The notes below the pieces were generated by a model that ran no database searches, was not told the DNA's origin, and worked only from the letters and a program-made list of their open reading frames with translations. Shown here piece after piece: positions 35,239-46,274 of a DNA stretch of 64,000 nucleotides. How positions within the stretch are numbered: the stretch's first letter is position 1; the number at the start of each line of letters is the position of its first letter. The stretch lies in contig CM028336.1 of assembly GCA_016647705.1 (NCBI GenBank), forward strand, positions 13,028,880-13,092,879, given 5' to 3'. The position numbers and the translations under genes were made by a program. This stretch comes from Eucommia ulmoides. Lineage: Eukaryota; Streptophyta; Magnoliopsida; Garryales; Eucommiaceae.

Positions 35239-36897
35239 TAATAGGTGTGATCTACCTACGTATTTCCAAATCGAATTAAGTTAGTTTTCAAACGTTTATA
35301 TAGTATTTTATTACATTTTAATTAGTTTTTTTAATTTTTTCATAAATCAGGTATGTGGGGCAAAAAGATTGGAAATTGGAGCGAAAACGATGAGATTGAA
35401 CCAGAAGCAATCGAAAGAACGATGGAAAAACAAGCTCGGAGGCAAAATTGTGAAACAAGCCCACCACCGCGGCATCCAAACCACCGCCGTGGCAGTGAAG
35501 ATGCTGAGAAAGGCAAAATACTACTGATGGACCACCGCCGCAGCGGTGAAGAAGCAGAGAAACAAAAGTAGGCTACTGACAGCCCACCGCTACAGCGGTG
35601 AAAACCATTGCCGCGGCGGTGATCCAGCAGAATGTTTTTCCTAAGCCACCGCTGTCTTCATTGCCATAGTGATCAACTAACCAACCTACCCCCCGCCACA
35701 GCGCTGAATCCCACAGCCGCGGCGGTGACCCTCTGCATAGCCTAGATATTTTATTTAGATATTTTGCTTATAAATACCCCTCTCCTTCTCCCTCCTTTGA
35801 GCTCCCCCGGCTATTTTGGCACCTTAAGCCATATTTAGGCTATGGTTTAGGAGTTTTGTAGGTGGAGCTCACATCCCGAAGTGGAGAAGACGGCAAATCG
35901 ATCGTTGAGCGTTCTTAGTGGTTTATCTTCGGACGAGGCTAAGTTCTTCGATTGTTTTTCCTTATTTATTTATCTTAAGATCATGTGAGCATGTTTAGCT
36001 TGTTATTTCATTGTATATACGGCTATGTCCATGAGTTAAATATGGATTGTAGTAAGGATTAACGGTATATTTATAAATATGTTTGTTTAGATGATTTCGG
36101 TGTTGCGTTTATGTTTGTTCTTCATAGTTTGATTGTGTTTATCGTATTGTTTTTTTATCATGATTGGATTGATAAATGGAGAATACGGGGTTTTGACAAA
36201 CCCCGGATTCGGATTAGGGTAAACAAACGCCACGATTCTATAACCCGGTCGGGGTTTAAATCGTGGACAATCAATGACATTGAGGTAAGACTCACGTAAC
36301 CTAGGGTCATTAAGACGTTGAGAGGGACTTCTTCGTTGACTCGAAGTTGTGTTATATCCCTCGTCTTATACTCGAGAGAGGTGACGAGAGAGTTTTAGAA
36401 CAGAGATTGTCGGTAGGGTAAATACAACGCACGATCCAATGACCTGGTTGGGAGTTGGATTGTATGCAATCAATAACGCTGGGCAAGACTCACATGACCT
36501 AGGGTCGTTAATACATTGAGGGGGACTTATTTGTTGACTCGAAGTCATGTATTGCCCCATCTTACACTTGGGAGAGGTGGTGGTCGAGTCTACGTACCGA
36601 GGTTGTCAAATAGGTTGAACACCGTAAACGTGAGTAAATCGAGATTGAACATGTATTTGTAAACACGTTAATCCCTAGGCAATTCTTCACCCTAAAACAT
36701 ATTAGCATATTAGTGTAGTTAATTTAGGTTATATTAGTATTAGTTTAATTAATTAAATACATTTGTTTTTCGCCTAGATAAAATTAGGTCACGACAAACG
36801 CGGTATTCGATAGTAACGACATCAATCCCTGTGGATAGATAACCCAATCTTAACAATCACACTATACTAAAACTTTGATCTCGTACACTTGTGAGTA
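35239..36897 (+). mobile_element. Athila-type solo LTR, 3' end slightly truncated
   Basis: It starts TAATAGGTGTGATCTACC (TG changed to TA) and follows the family order: a palindrome cluster in U3 (35460-35740; CACCGCTACAGCGGTG at 35585), TATA box TTATAAATACCCC (about 35768), and the doubled R/U5 block. It stops at GTGAGTA, about 25 bp short of the usual CTACCA end. The flanks GTAAC and GTCAC differ by one base and may be the target duplication. Confidence 0.75.
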
Positions 36898-37887
36898 GTC
36901 ACATACCGCGAGGAGCGAAAAATCCTCGCCCATACAGTAACCTAGGTGGGTTTCGGTCATCCGACAATTACCATCTAGAACCAGTAATACTAATAATACA
37001 TAAACAACCCAATGAGGGTTTCCAGACTAAAACAAACACTATAAATCACATGCTTAGTTTAGGATATAGAGGTAACCCATATCCGGTTTCTTCGTTGAGA
37101 ATTTGTGATGGGACTCGCCCCAGCTAAAACTAGGGCACATTATATCCAGTTTCTCCATTGAGACTCTATGATAAGAGTCTCCCCACCTAGAGTTGAAATA
37201 CATTATATCAGATCTTCTCCTTGTAGAGTTTCTTGATATTAGACTCGCACCAATCCCAATCATAATCAATGCAAAATTCCAAACTGAAACTATAATCCAA
37301 GGAAATGAACAAGCATCATCAATCCCTAGTCTACGACTAGGGCACATTTTACCTGAGGTTAAATTTTTCCCAGGAAGTTTTTCTAGTCCTCGTCAAGCAA
37401 TCCTAGGTGGGATGTAGCCAAGAAACTCCACTGAGTGTTGAGTTCCCTGAGGGTTTTCACCCATTGTGAATTCTTTCAGTCATTTTCAATCTTGTATGAA
37501 TATGATGACCCACGAATTAGCTTGCCTAACCAAGAACCTGTTCCACCAAATATTGATCCATATCACAAAGTCTGAACTACATTTGACCTGATTCTTAATT
37601 AAGTCAAAGATATGCAGGCGCCCCGATGGGGTTCAGTCAAGCCACCACAAAGATCAATCATTGACCTCAGTCTCTCATTGACTAGACACCCCAGAATTGG
37701 CTTCTCTAACCTGAAATCATTCCACCCAATCTTGATTTACTTTTCATGCTAGAACTATATGTGACCTGATTCTCATTAATTTGAGATATGTTGGAGAACC
37801 CTTTGGGTACGGTCACAACCAAGAGTCGGTTGACCCAAGCCCCTCGATTGTTACCTTAAGGATGACACGTGATTTATCCTATAGGGG

Positions 37888-38220
37888 CTTATACTATACC
37901 GTCACCTCACCAAGACCTTTAGAGCCAAGTACTTCACCGCTCTAAAGTGTAGAACAATAGACAACCAGAGGGACTTGTGCTATACCATCACCCTTACCAA
38001 GACCTTCAGGGCCAAGTACTTCGTCGCTCTAAGGTATAGAATAGTAGACAACCTGGGGGCTTGTACTATACCGTCATCCTCACCAAGACCTTCAGGGTTA
38101 AGTACTTTACCGCTCTAAGGTATAGAATAGTATACAACCGGGGGGCTTGTACTATACCGTTGTCCTCACTAAGACCTTTAAGACTAGGTACTTCGCCGCT
38201 TTAAGGTATAGTATAATAGC
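37888..38220 (+). repeat. 86-bp tandem array, four copies
   Basis: Copies start at 37888, 37974, 38060 and 38146, all exactly 86 bp apart, at CTTGTACTATACCGTC. Each includes 'caccaagaccttcagggccaa' and ends 'ctctaaggtatagaatagta'. The start TATACC and the end GGTATA are complementary, so each unit can form a long-range stem. Confidence 0.9.
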
Positions 38221-38222
38221 AT

Positions 38223-38670
38223 CCCTATAGGATCAGACATTGACATCGTCCTTTTAGAAGTAGGATCATACATTCACATCGTTCTAACATCAGTAGCAAC
38301 CCTATGGGATCAGACATTCACATCGTCCTTTAGGAAGTAGGATCAAACATTCACGTCGTCCTAACATCAATAGCAACCCTATGGGATCAGACATTCACGT
38401 CATTCTTTAGGAAGTAGGATCAAACATTCACCTCGTCCTAACCACGATAACGACCCTATAGGATCTGATACGTCGTCCTTTAGCAAGTAGGGTCAGATAT
38501 TCACATCATCCTAACCTCGATAACGACCCTATAGGATCAAACATTCACGTCATCCTTTAGGAACTAGGATTAGACATTCACGTTATCCTAGTACCAACCA
38601 TATCTACTAGGATTAGACATTTACGCCATCCTTCAGGAAGATAGATGGGTAGGATCAGACATTCACGTCG
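38223..38670 (+). repeat. 77-bp tandem array, about five copies plus degenerate tail
   Basis: CCCTATAGGATC/CCCTATGGGATC occurs at 38223, 38300, 38377, 38454 and 38527 (periods 77, 77, 77, 73). Each unit has an internal half-repeat 'taggatcaaacattcacgtcgtccta', so the array is really a two-step repeat of 'ggatca.acattcac.tcgtcct'. Confidence 0.88.
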
Positions 38671-38777
38671 TCTTCCCAATTTAAATAATTATTTTTAAAT
38701 TCCATGTCTAGCAAAAGAAAATATTTGTGTCTCCTTCTTTGTTAATATGAGTAAACTCGCATGACAAAGAGGGGCAG

Positions 38778-40173
38778 TGATAGGTGTAATTTACCTATCT
38801 ATTTCCAAACCAAACTTATTAGTTTTTGAGTATTTTTATAGTGTTTTAATACGTTTTTATTCTTTTTGTTATAAATCAGATGTGTGGGGTAAAATTAGAT
38901 GAAAACAAATCATAAATGATCAAATCGGATCAAGATTAGTGAAAGAACGGTGGAAAGCAAGCAAAAGGGCAAAATTCAGAACCTGCAGCCTACTGGCGCG
39001 GTGATGAAACCACCGCCGCGGCAATCAAAATACAGAGAAAAGGCCTAAACTTTCTATAAATCCACCGCCGCAGCGATGAAAAAACAAAATGTCCCTACTC
39101 CCACCACTGCATCCACCGCCACGGCGAAGACCACTGCCGACATACCACCGCCTTGACAATCACTCTGCACAGATTTTAGATATTTTTTAAGATATTTTGA
39201 GCCCTACTTCCTTCCTCCTCGTCTCTATTTTGGCCATTAGAGACCCCTTAGTTTTAGAATAGGTTGAGAGGTTTTAGGGAGTTCTCAACAATTCCGAAGG
39301 AGAAGAACACAACATGAAGAAGGATAAGCGATCGTTAAACGGTTTTAGCGTCAAATCTTTGGACAACAGCTAGTTTCTCTTGTTTTTCTCTATATTTCTT
39401 AACTTTGGTTTATTGTTTGAGGATGTTTAGCTCGTTTATTATTGTATAAATGGTTATGTCCATTATCTAAATGGATTTTGTCTAGCGATTAATAATATTT
39501 ATGAAAATGTGGTTTATTTGATATCGGTGTTTCATTAATGATTGTTCTTTGTTATTTGATTGTGTTTACCGTTATTCTATATTTATATGCTTGTTTAGAT
39601 ATATTGAGAATACGGGGTTTGACACTCGAAAGAGGTAACCCCAGATTCTGACTAGGGTTAAACACAACGCGACGATCTAATAATCCGGGAGAAAGTTAAA
39701 AAGTGTGCAATCAAAGACGTTGGGGCAAGACTCGTATGACCTAGTGTCGTTAAGACATTGAGGGGGACTTTTTCGTTGAGGCGAAGTTTCATATTCACTC
39801 ATCTTACACTCGAGAGAGGTGGTAAGTGAGTTTACAATACAAAGATTGTCAGATAAGTTGAACACCGTTAATGTAAGTCAAACAATTCAAACACATTGAA
39901 GTAAATGAAGTTAATCCCTAGATAATCCATCCCCTTAAAACATCTCAATTTAGTTTATATACTATAATTAGGTAAATTATTATTTTAGTTTACTATATTA
40001 TTAATTACAAACATATTTTTTATCGCCTAGATACAGTTAAGTTATGATAATTGAGGTACTCGATAAAAATGTCAACCAATCCCTGTGGATACGACAGCCC
40101 TTACTTTTCAATCTATACCAAAACTTGACCCGTACACTTGAGGTGAAAGTAGCGACATATATATGCGCTACCA
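38778..40173 (+). mobile_element. Athila-type solo LTR at the Ogre polypurine tract/LTR junction
   Basis: It starts TGATAGGTGTAATTTACC after GGGGCAG and ends GCGCTACCA before AGCAAC and the Ogre 3' LTR. It carries CACCGCCGCGGC-type motifs (38995-39165), AGATATTTT runs and a single R/U5 block, as in the Athila LTR and unlike the doubled versions. The flanks GGCAG and AGCAA are only a partial target-duplication match. Confidence 0.82.
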
Positions 40174-40179
40174 AGCAAC

Positions 40180-40931
40180 TGCAGACACCGCATTTTGTCT
40201 CCACCAGTTAGTGTCGGATCAAGTATAAGTTCAGATAAAGAGAACGAATTTCTACCTGAGATCACATAAGGTAATATAAAAAAACAACCAAAAACATAAA
40301 AAAAAAAAAATGCAAAAAATGTTGAATTTGACAAAATACAGCTAAATAAAAGTTTCAGGTCAAAATCGAAATTCCTATGATTTAATGAGGTCTAAAATGA
40401 CTTTACTAAGACTTGATTTTCATCAAATAATCTTTAATATAGATAAATCTTAGTTGTTACCCTTAAATTATAGGATATTTCAAACAATTAACTCGGTTAC
40501 CACACCCCGACTTTGAAACATTTACTTTTCACTGAATTTTGTCAAATTCAACACCAAAAACAATTCTTTATACCATTCATACCACATCACATACTACCAA
40601 AAAACAATAAAATACAACTTAATCAAAGATTGGAAAGGTCATAACAAAGCCCTAAATCACAAGGTGATTTAAGGTGTGGGCTTAACTTGGATTTTTATCA
40701 AATCCAAGTAGTCTTAATAAACCATTCTAGGCCTAAGCAATCAAGGGGCCTAGCCATCATTTAAGGCCGACAAACCAAGCCTTATAATGACCAAGGAGAC
40801 TTCCTAGAAGTTTCCTACCAAATTACAAAGGAAGAGGACAAGACACTTGGAGCATAATCAACCGTTATCGAAACCAAACCGATTCAGTTCGCCACCTAAG
40901 TAAGACATTCAATAAGCATTGAATGCCCATC
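40180..40931 (+). repeat. Ogre 3' LTR, first segment
   Basis: It begins TGCAGACACCGCATTTTGTC and follows 1126-1880 of the 5' LTR closely. It stops at CCATC, the target duplication of the element inserted at 40932. Confidence 0.88.
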
Positions 40932-42654
40932 TGGTAGGGCGTAAAATACATTGCTACTTACTCTCACAAGTATATGAGGTCTAAGTTTTAGTATAGTGTG
41001 ATCGTTAAGATCGGGTTATCGTATCCACAGGGATTGGTGTCGTTACAATCGAATACCGCGTTTGTCATGACCTAACTTTATCTAGGCGAAAACAAATGTA
41101 TTTACTTAATTAAACTAATACTAATATAACCTAAATTAACTACACTAATATGCTAATATGTTTTAGGGTCAAGAATTGCCTATGGATTAATGTGTTTACA
41201 AATACGTGTTCGATCTCGATTTACTCACGTTTACGGTGTTCGACCTAGTTAACAACCTTGGTACGTAAACTCCACCGCCACCTCTTCCGAGTGTAAGACA
41301 GGCGAAAACATGAATTCGAGCCAAGGAAGAAGTCCTCCTCAACGTCTTAACGACCCTAGGTCACGTGATTCTCACCCAGATTCATTGATTGCACACAATC
41401 CAACTCTCTCCCGGGTTATTGGATCATCGCGTTGTATTTACCCTATCGACAATCTCCGTTCTAAAACTCCCTCGCCACCTCTTCCGAGTGTAAGACGAGG
41501 GATATAACACAACTTCGAGTCAACGAAAAGGTCCCCCTCAATGTCTTAACGACCCTAGGTAGCGTGTGTCTAGCCCCACGTCATCGATTGTCCATGATTC
41601 AAACCCCGACCGGGTTATAGAATCGTGGCATTTGTTTACCTTAATCCGAATCCGAGGTATGTCAAAATCCCGTATTCTCCATTTATCAATCCAAGCATAA
41701 TAAACAAACAATACGATAAATACAATCAAACTACGAAGAACAAACATAAACACAACACCGAAATCATCCAAACAACGTATTTATAAATATAATGTTAATC
41801 CCTACTACAATCCATATTTAACTCGAGGCCATAGCTGTATAAACATGAAAGAATGAGCTAAACATACTCACATGCTCCTAAGATAAAGAAATAGGAAAAA
41901 CAATCGAAGAACTTAGCCTCGTCCGAAGATAAACCGCTAAGAACGCTCTACGATCGATTCGCCGTCTTCTCCACTTCGGGATGTGAGCTCCACACCTAAA
42001 ATCCCTAACTATACCCTTAGATATAGCCTAAGGGGCTCAAAAATGCTAAGGGGGCAAGAGAGTTACCGGCCAAGGGGGAGGAGAAGCGGTATTTATAGCC
42101 AAAATATCTCAAAAATATCTAAAAATATCTCAAGACTGTGCAGGGCAAATCCGCCTAGGCAGTGGATTCTTCTCCTAGGCGGAGTTAGGTCAGTTTGGTC
42201 TGATCACCTAGGCGGTGAAGTAGGTGGTGGACTGGGAGAACATTCTGTTGGATTTTCTCCTAGGCGAAGGAAACTTCGCCTAAGCGAGCGGCTGTCAGTA
42301 GCCTATCTGCGTCCTCTGCTGGATTTCCACCTAGGCGATAGAATCTTCGCCTAGGCAGTCATCCATCAGTAACATTTTGCTCTTCTCTGCATCTTCACCA
42401 CTTAGGAGGTGGTCTGGACGCCTAAGCGGTAGGCCTGTTTCATCTTTTAGCCTCCGAGCTTGTTTATCCACCGTAACTTCGAACCGCTTTGGTACGATCT
42501 CATCATTTTAGCTCCAGTTTTCTATCCTTTTGTCCCACATACCTGATTTATACAAAAAGATAAAAACTAATTAAAACATAATAAAAATAACTATAAATGT
42601 ACTCAAAAACTACCAAATTCGTATTGCAAATAGATAGGTTTTTCACACCTATCA
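40932..42654 (-). repeat. 3' LTR of the non-coding element (1723 bp)
   Basis: Read on the minus strand it starts TGATAGGTGTGAAAAACC and ends TTTTACGCCCTACCA. U3 has several CGCCTAGGCG-type palindromes (42150-42440). The TATA region GGCTATAAATACC is at about 42090-42100, with neighbouring AGATATTTTTAGATATTTT runs, and the R/U5 block is doubled (41275-41660). Confidence 0.9.
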
Positions 42655-44576
42655 ATACCCCCAAACTCAGAATTTGGCTAGTCCTCGAGCCAAACACACA
42701 TACTAAATTGAAAAGTACACAAACTGAAATAAATAACAAACAACCTAAAACCAATCTAAACATAACAACGTGCGAGTTTTAAATTCTTCTAACGGCCAAT
42801 TTATTTTTCCCTCAAAAATCGCCAATTATTTCAAGTTCATGCGGTAACACACAACATGTAATGTTCTAGAATTTCGACATATCATAATGGTGAATGCTAT
42901 TCTAGATCTTGTAAACATGTTAGTGTGAGACTCAATAATATAACTATACAACGATCGAATTGGATTATCCACCAACGAAATTCATGACTTAGACCGTGAA
43001 GGACTAGGATTTCCATAGGCTTGATTGGGGTCCACTCTCCACTAATGTAGGTTTAGTAGTTCATGAAGATCATTAGGACTTGGTTCGGTTTTGCTATATT
43101 TGGCCAAGGGTAATTTGGAATAGAAAATGGGTTAACGTTGTTAACTTAACATTACCCAAGGCTCAACGCTTGGCACATTCACTCTCGAACCCCCATAGAA
43201 AGATTGGAAAACAATCCCGAACATGTATTTAAGACCGACGTACTAACTTGTCAAAAGCAACAAAAATAAAAACCGTATTTACATTTGATTTTTTTATTTT
43301 TTATTTTTTTTTATTTTTATTATTATTTTTTTTTTTTTAACGAACACACCCCCAAACTTATTTGATTGTTACAATTGAAGGGGTGTGTGAAATACAAATG
43401 AAAAACGACAAATGAGTACTCAAATACCGAACCAATTAGAAGTACGCCCTAAACCCAACCGCTCACATCAAGAAGCCTTTGCAATGGCTAACTTGATTCA
43501 CTCAAATGTGCCTTTAAATTCAGCGATTTAGGCTTGGAAAAATATCCACTAGCCATGGTATTAGTTTATGTGTTCTGAATTTAATTTGCATTTAGGCTTC
43601 AACAAGGTAATGAGGGATAAACATATATCAAGGTAAGCTTAAAAAGGCTCAAGCAACAAAACGACTGCCTAAATCACGTCTCCTGAACTACCTTGCCTAG
43701 GATTTCGCCTCAAGCTTCCCCTCAATCAAGTTCTAAAATTCTTAATGTGTCATGAATTTGGTTAATCGATAATCATCCTCAAATCAATTGAATAACTATA
43801 CATTGAGTCTATGTGCCCGTGCAAATTAGGATATACAATAATTTTCACCAAAAAGCATAGTCAAGCACACAGAATCACACATGCATGGGTATTACCCTTG
43901 ACTTCGAAAACAACCAGGGGTAATTTTCATCATCGGTTAACGGCCCAGATGAACACAAAACTCAGCATGCAACACAATCAACACAAAAACGTAAACACAT
44001 TCTAACCTAAACACACATGCAATACGAAAAAATAGTAACACATAAACTAACATACTACTACATACTATACATCACCGCCAAACTCAAAGTGGACAGTGTC
44101 CTCAGCGAACCCAATCATCAATCTCAACATATGGAATTAAAGCATACTGACGAAGGGTGTTAAGAACACTTACCTGGGAGGCGAGAGGATCTCGCCTCCG
44201 AATCAAGTCGGATAGGATGGATCAAAAAGAATTGCTTGGGTTGCCTCCCAAGAAGCGCGTGGTTTAATGTCCTCGGCCCGACATTCAGAATACCCTCAAG
44301 ATTGGCGAGATTTTGCTTTGGATGGCTCGATCTCTCAACGAAATGCCTTACCAGCTTATGTGCTTGGCCAACCAACATAAAACGATTTGGAATCCCGTCA
44401 AAAGGGATGCATCAATACCCATCGATCTAACATCACCAAGTACCCTGCATCGGAAACAAAAACAAAACTACAAACAAAAATTATATACAAAGAAATTCCT
44501 AAAGTAAAATTAAGTCATTTACGCACAATATCAATACTAACAAAATCGCCAATTCCCGGCAACGGCGCCAAAAACT
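42655..44576 (-). other. Internal region of the non-coding element, with primer site and polypurine tract
   Basis: On the minus strand: primer site TGGCGCCGTTGCCGGGAATT (44570-44551), complementary to tRNA-Asp; a leader with the conserved 18-bp hairpin CTTGGGAGGCAACCCAAG (44252-44235); a section matching Athila 3' UTR; then GTTTGGGGGTAT (42655-42668 region) as polypurine tract. An A/T-homopolymer-rich patch lies at 43287-43340. No ORF has recognisable similarity. Confidence 0.88.
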
Positions 44577-46274
44577 TGGTAGGGCGTAAAATACACCGCT
44601 ATTTACTCTTGCAAGTATACGAGGTCTAAGTTTTAGTATAGTGTGATCATTAAGATCGGGTTATCGTATCCATAGGGATTGGTGTCGTTACTATCGAATA
44701 CCGCGTTTGTCGTGACCTAACTTTATTTAGGCGAAAACAAATGTATTTAATTAATTAAACTAATACTAATATAACCTAAATTAACTACACTAATATGCTA
44801 ATATGTTTTAGGGTCAAGAATTGCCTAGGGATTAACGTGTTTACAAATACGTGCTCGATGTCGATTTACTCACATTTACGGTGTTCAACCTAGTTGACAA
44901 CCTCAGTACGTAAACTCTACCGCCACCTCTTCCGAGTGTAAGACGGGAGGAAACATGACTTTGAACCAATAAAGAAGTCCCCCTCTTAATGACCCTAAGT
45001 CACGTGAGTCTCGCCCAGTGTCATTGATTGCACACAATCCAACTCCATCCCGGGTTATTGGATCGTCGCATTGTATTTACCCTATCGACAATCTCCGTTC
45101 TAAAACTCTCTCGCCACCTCTTCTGAGTGTAAGACAAGGGATATAACGCAACTTCGAGTCAACGAAAAGGTCCTCCTGAATGTCTTAATGACCCTAGGTA
45201 GCGTGTGTCTAGCCCCACGTCATCAATTGTCCACAATTCAAACCCTGACCAGGTTATAGAATCATGGCTTTTATTTACTTTAATCTGAATCCAGAGTTTG
45301 TCAAAACCCCGTATTCTCCATTTATCAATCCATACATAATAAACAAACAATACGATAAATACAATCAAACTACGAAGAACAAACATAAACGCAATACCGA
45401 AATCATCAAAACAACGTATTTATAAATATAATGTTAATCCCTACTACAATCTATATTTAACTCGAGGCCATAGCTATATGAACATGAAAGAACGAGCTAA
45501 ACATGCTCACATGCTCCTAAGATAAAGAAATAAGGAAAAACAATCGAAGAACTTAGCCTCGTCCGAAGATAAACCGCTAAGAACACTCTATGATCGATTC
45601 ACCGTCTTCTTCACTTCGGGATGTGAGTTCCACACTTAAAATCCCTAACTATACCCTTAGATATAGCCTAAGGGGCTCAAAAATACCAAGGGGGCAAGAG
45701 AGTTACCGGCAAAGGGGGAGGAGATAGGGTATTTATAGCCAAAATATCTCAAAAATATCTAAAAATATCTCAAGACTGTGCAGGAAAAATCTGCCTAGGC
45801 GGTGGATTCTTCGCCTAGGCGGAGTTAGGTCGGTTTGGTCTGATCGCCTAGGCGGTGAAATAGGCGGTGGACTGGGAGAACATTATGTTGGATTTCCGGC
45901 TAGGCGAGCGGCTGTCAGTAGCCCATCTGCGTCCTCTGCTGGATTTCCACCTAGGCGATAGCATCTTCGCCTAGGCGGTCATCCATCAGTAACATTTTGC
46001 TCTTCTCTGCATCTTCACCGCTTAGGAGGTGGTCTGGACGCCTAAGCAGTAGGCCTGTTTCATCTTTTAGCCTCCGAGCTTGTTTATCCACCGTAACTTC
46101 GTACCGCTTTGGTTCGATCTCATCGTTTTAGCTCCAGTTTTCTATCTTTTTGTCCCACACACTTAATTTATTCAAAAAGATAAAAACTAATTTAAACATA
46201 ATAAAAATAACTATAAACATACTCAAAAACTAACAAATTCGGATTAGAAATAGATAGGTTTTTTACACCTATCA
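44577..46274 (-). repeat. 5' LTR of the non-coding element (1698 bp)
   Basis: It is paired with 40932-42654. By eye the two differ at a modest fraction of positions, plus a few indels in the palindrome cluster (45790-46060). Together with the intact target duplication this suggests a fairly recent insertion relative to the surrounding Ogre. Confidence 0.9.

Larger units (their letters stand above)
36898..38777 (+). other. Ogre 3' UTR, second part, with polypurine tract
   Basis: Non-coding. Repeated phrases 'gacctgattctca', 'gatacgttgg', 'gggtacggtca' continue the first part. Two ordered tandem arrays occupy 37888-38670. The end GACAAAGAGGGGCAG (38764-38777) is the Ogre polypurine tract and should abut the 3' LTR, but an Athila-type LTR is inserted precisely there. 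Confidence 0.7.
40932..46274 (-). mobile_element. Complete non-coding Athila-derived retrotransposon (LARD-like), minus strand
   Basis: It has two direct LTRs (40932-42654 and 44577-46274), both TGGTAGG...TATCA on the plus strand. It is flanked by a perfect 5-bp target duplication CCATC (40927-40931 and 46275-46279). In its own orientation the primer site is at 44570-44551 and the polypurine tract at 42668-42655. The 1.9-kb internal region encodes no protein domain. It matches the short element at 27942-28886 and the Athila 3' UTR. It is structurally complete for mobilisation in trans by an Athila-like partner. It splits the Ogre 3' LTR. Confidence 0.92.

Noticed and set aside
33816..38670. 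CRISPR-like regularly spaced repeats
   Set aside because: The arrays are contiguous tandem repeats without unique spacers, and they lie in a plant retrotransposon 3' UTR.
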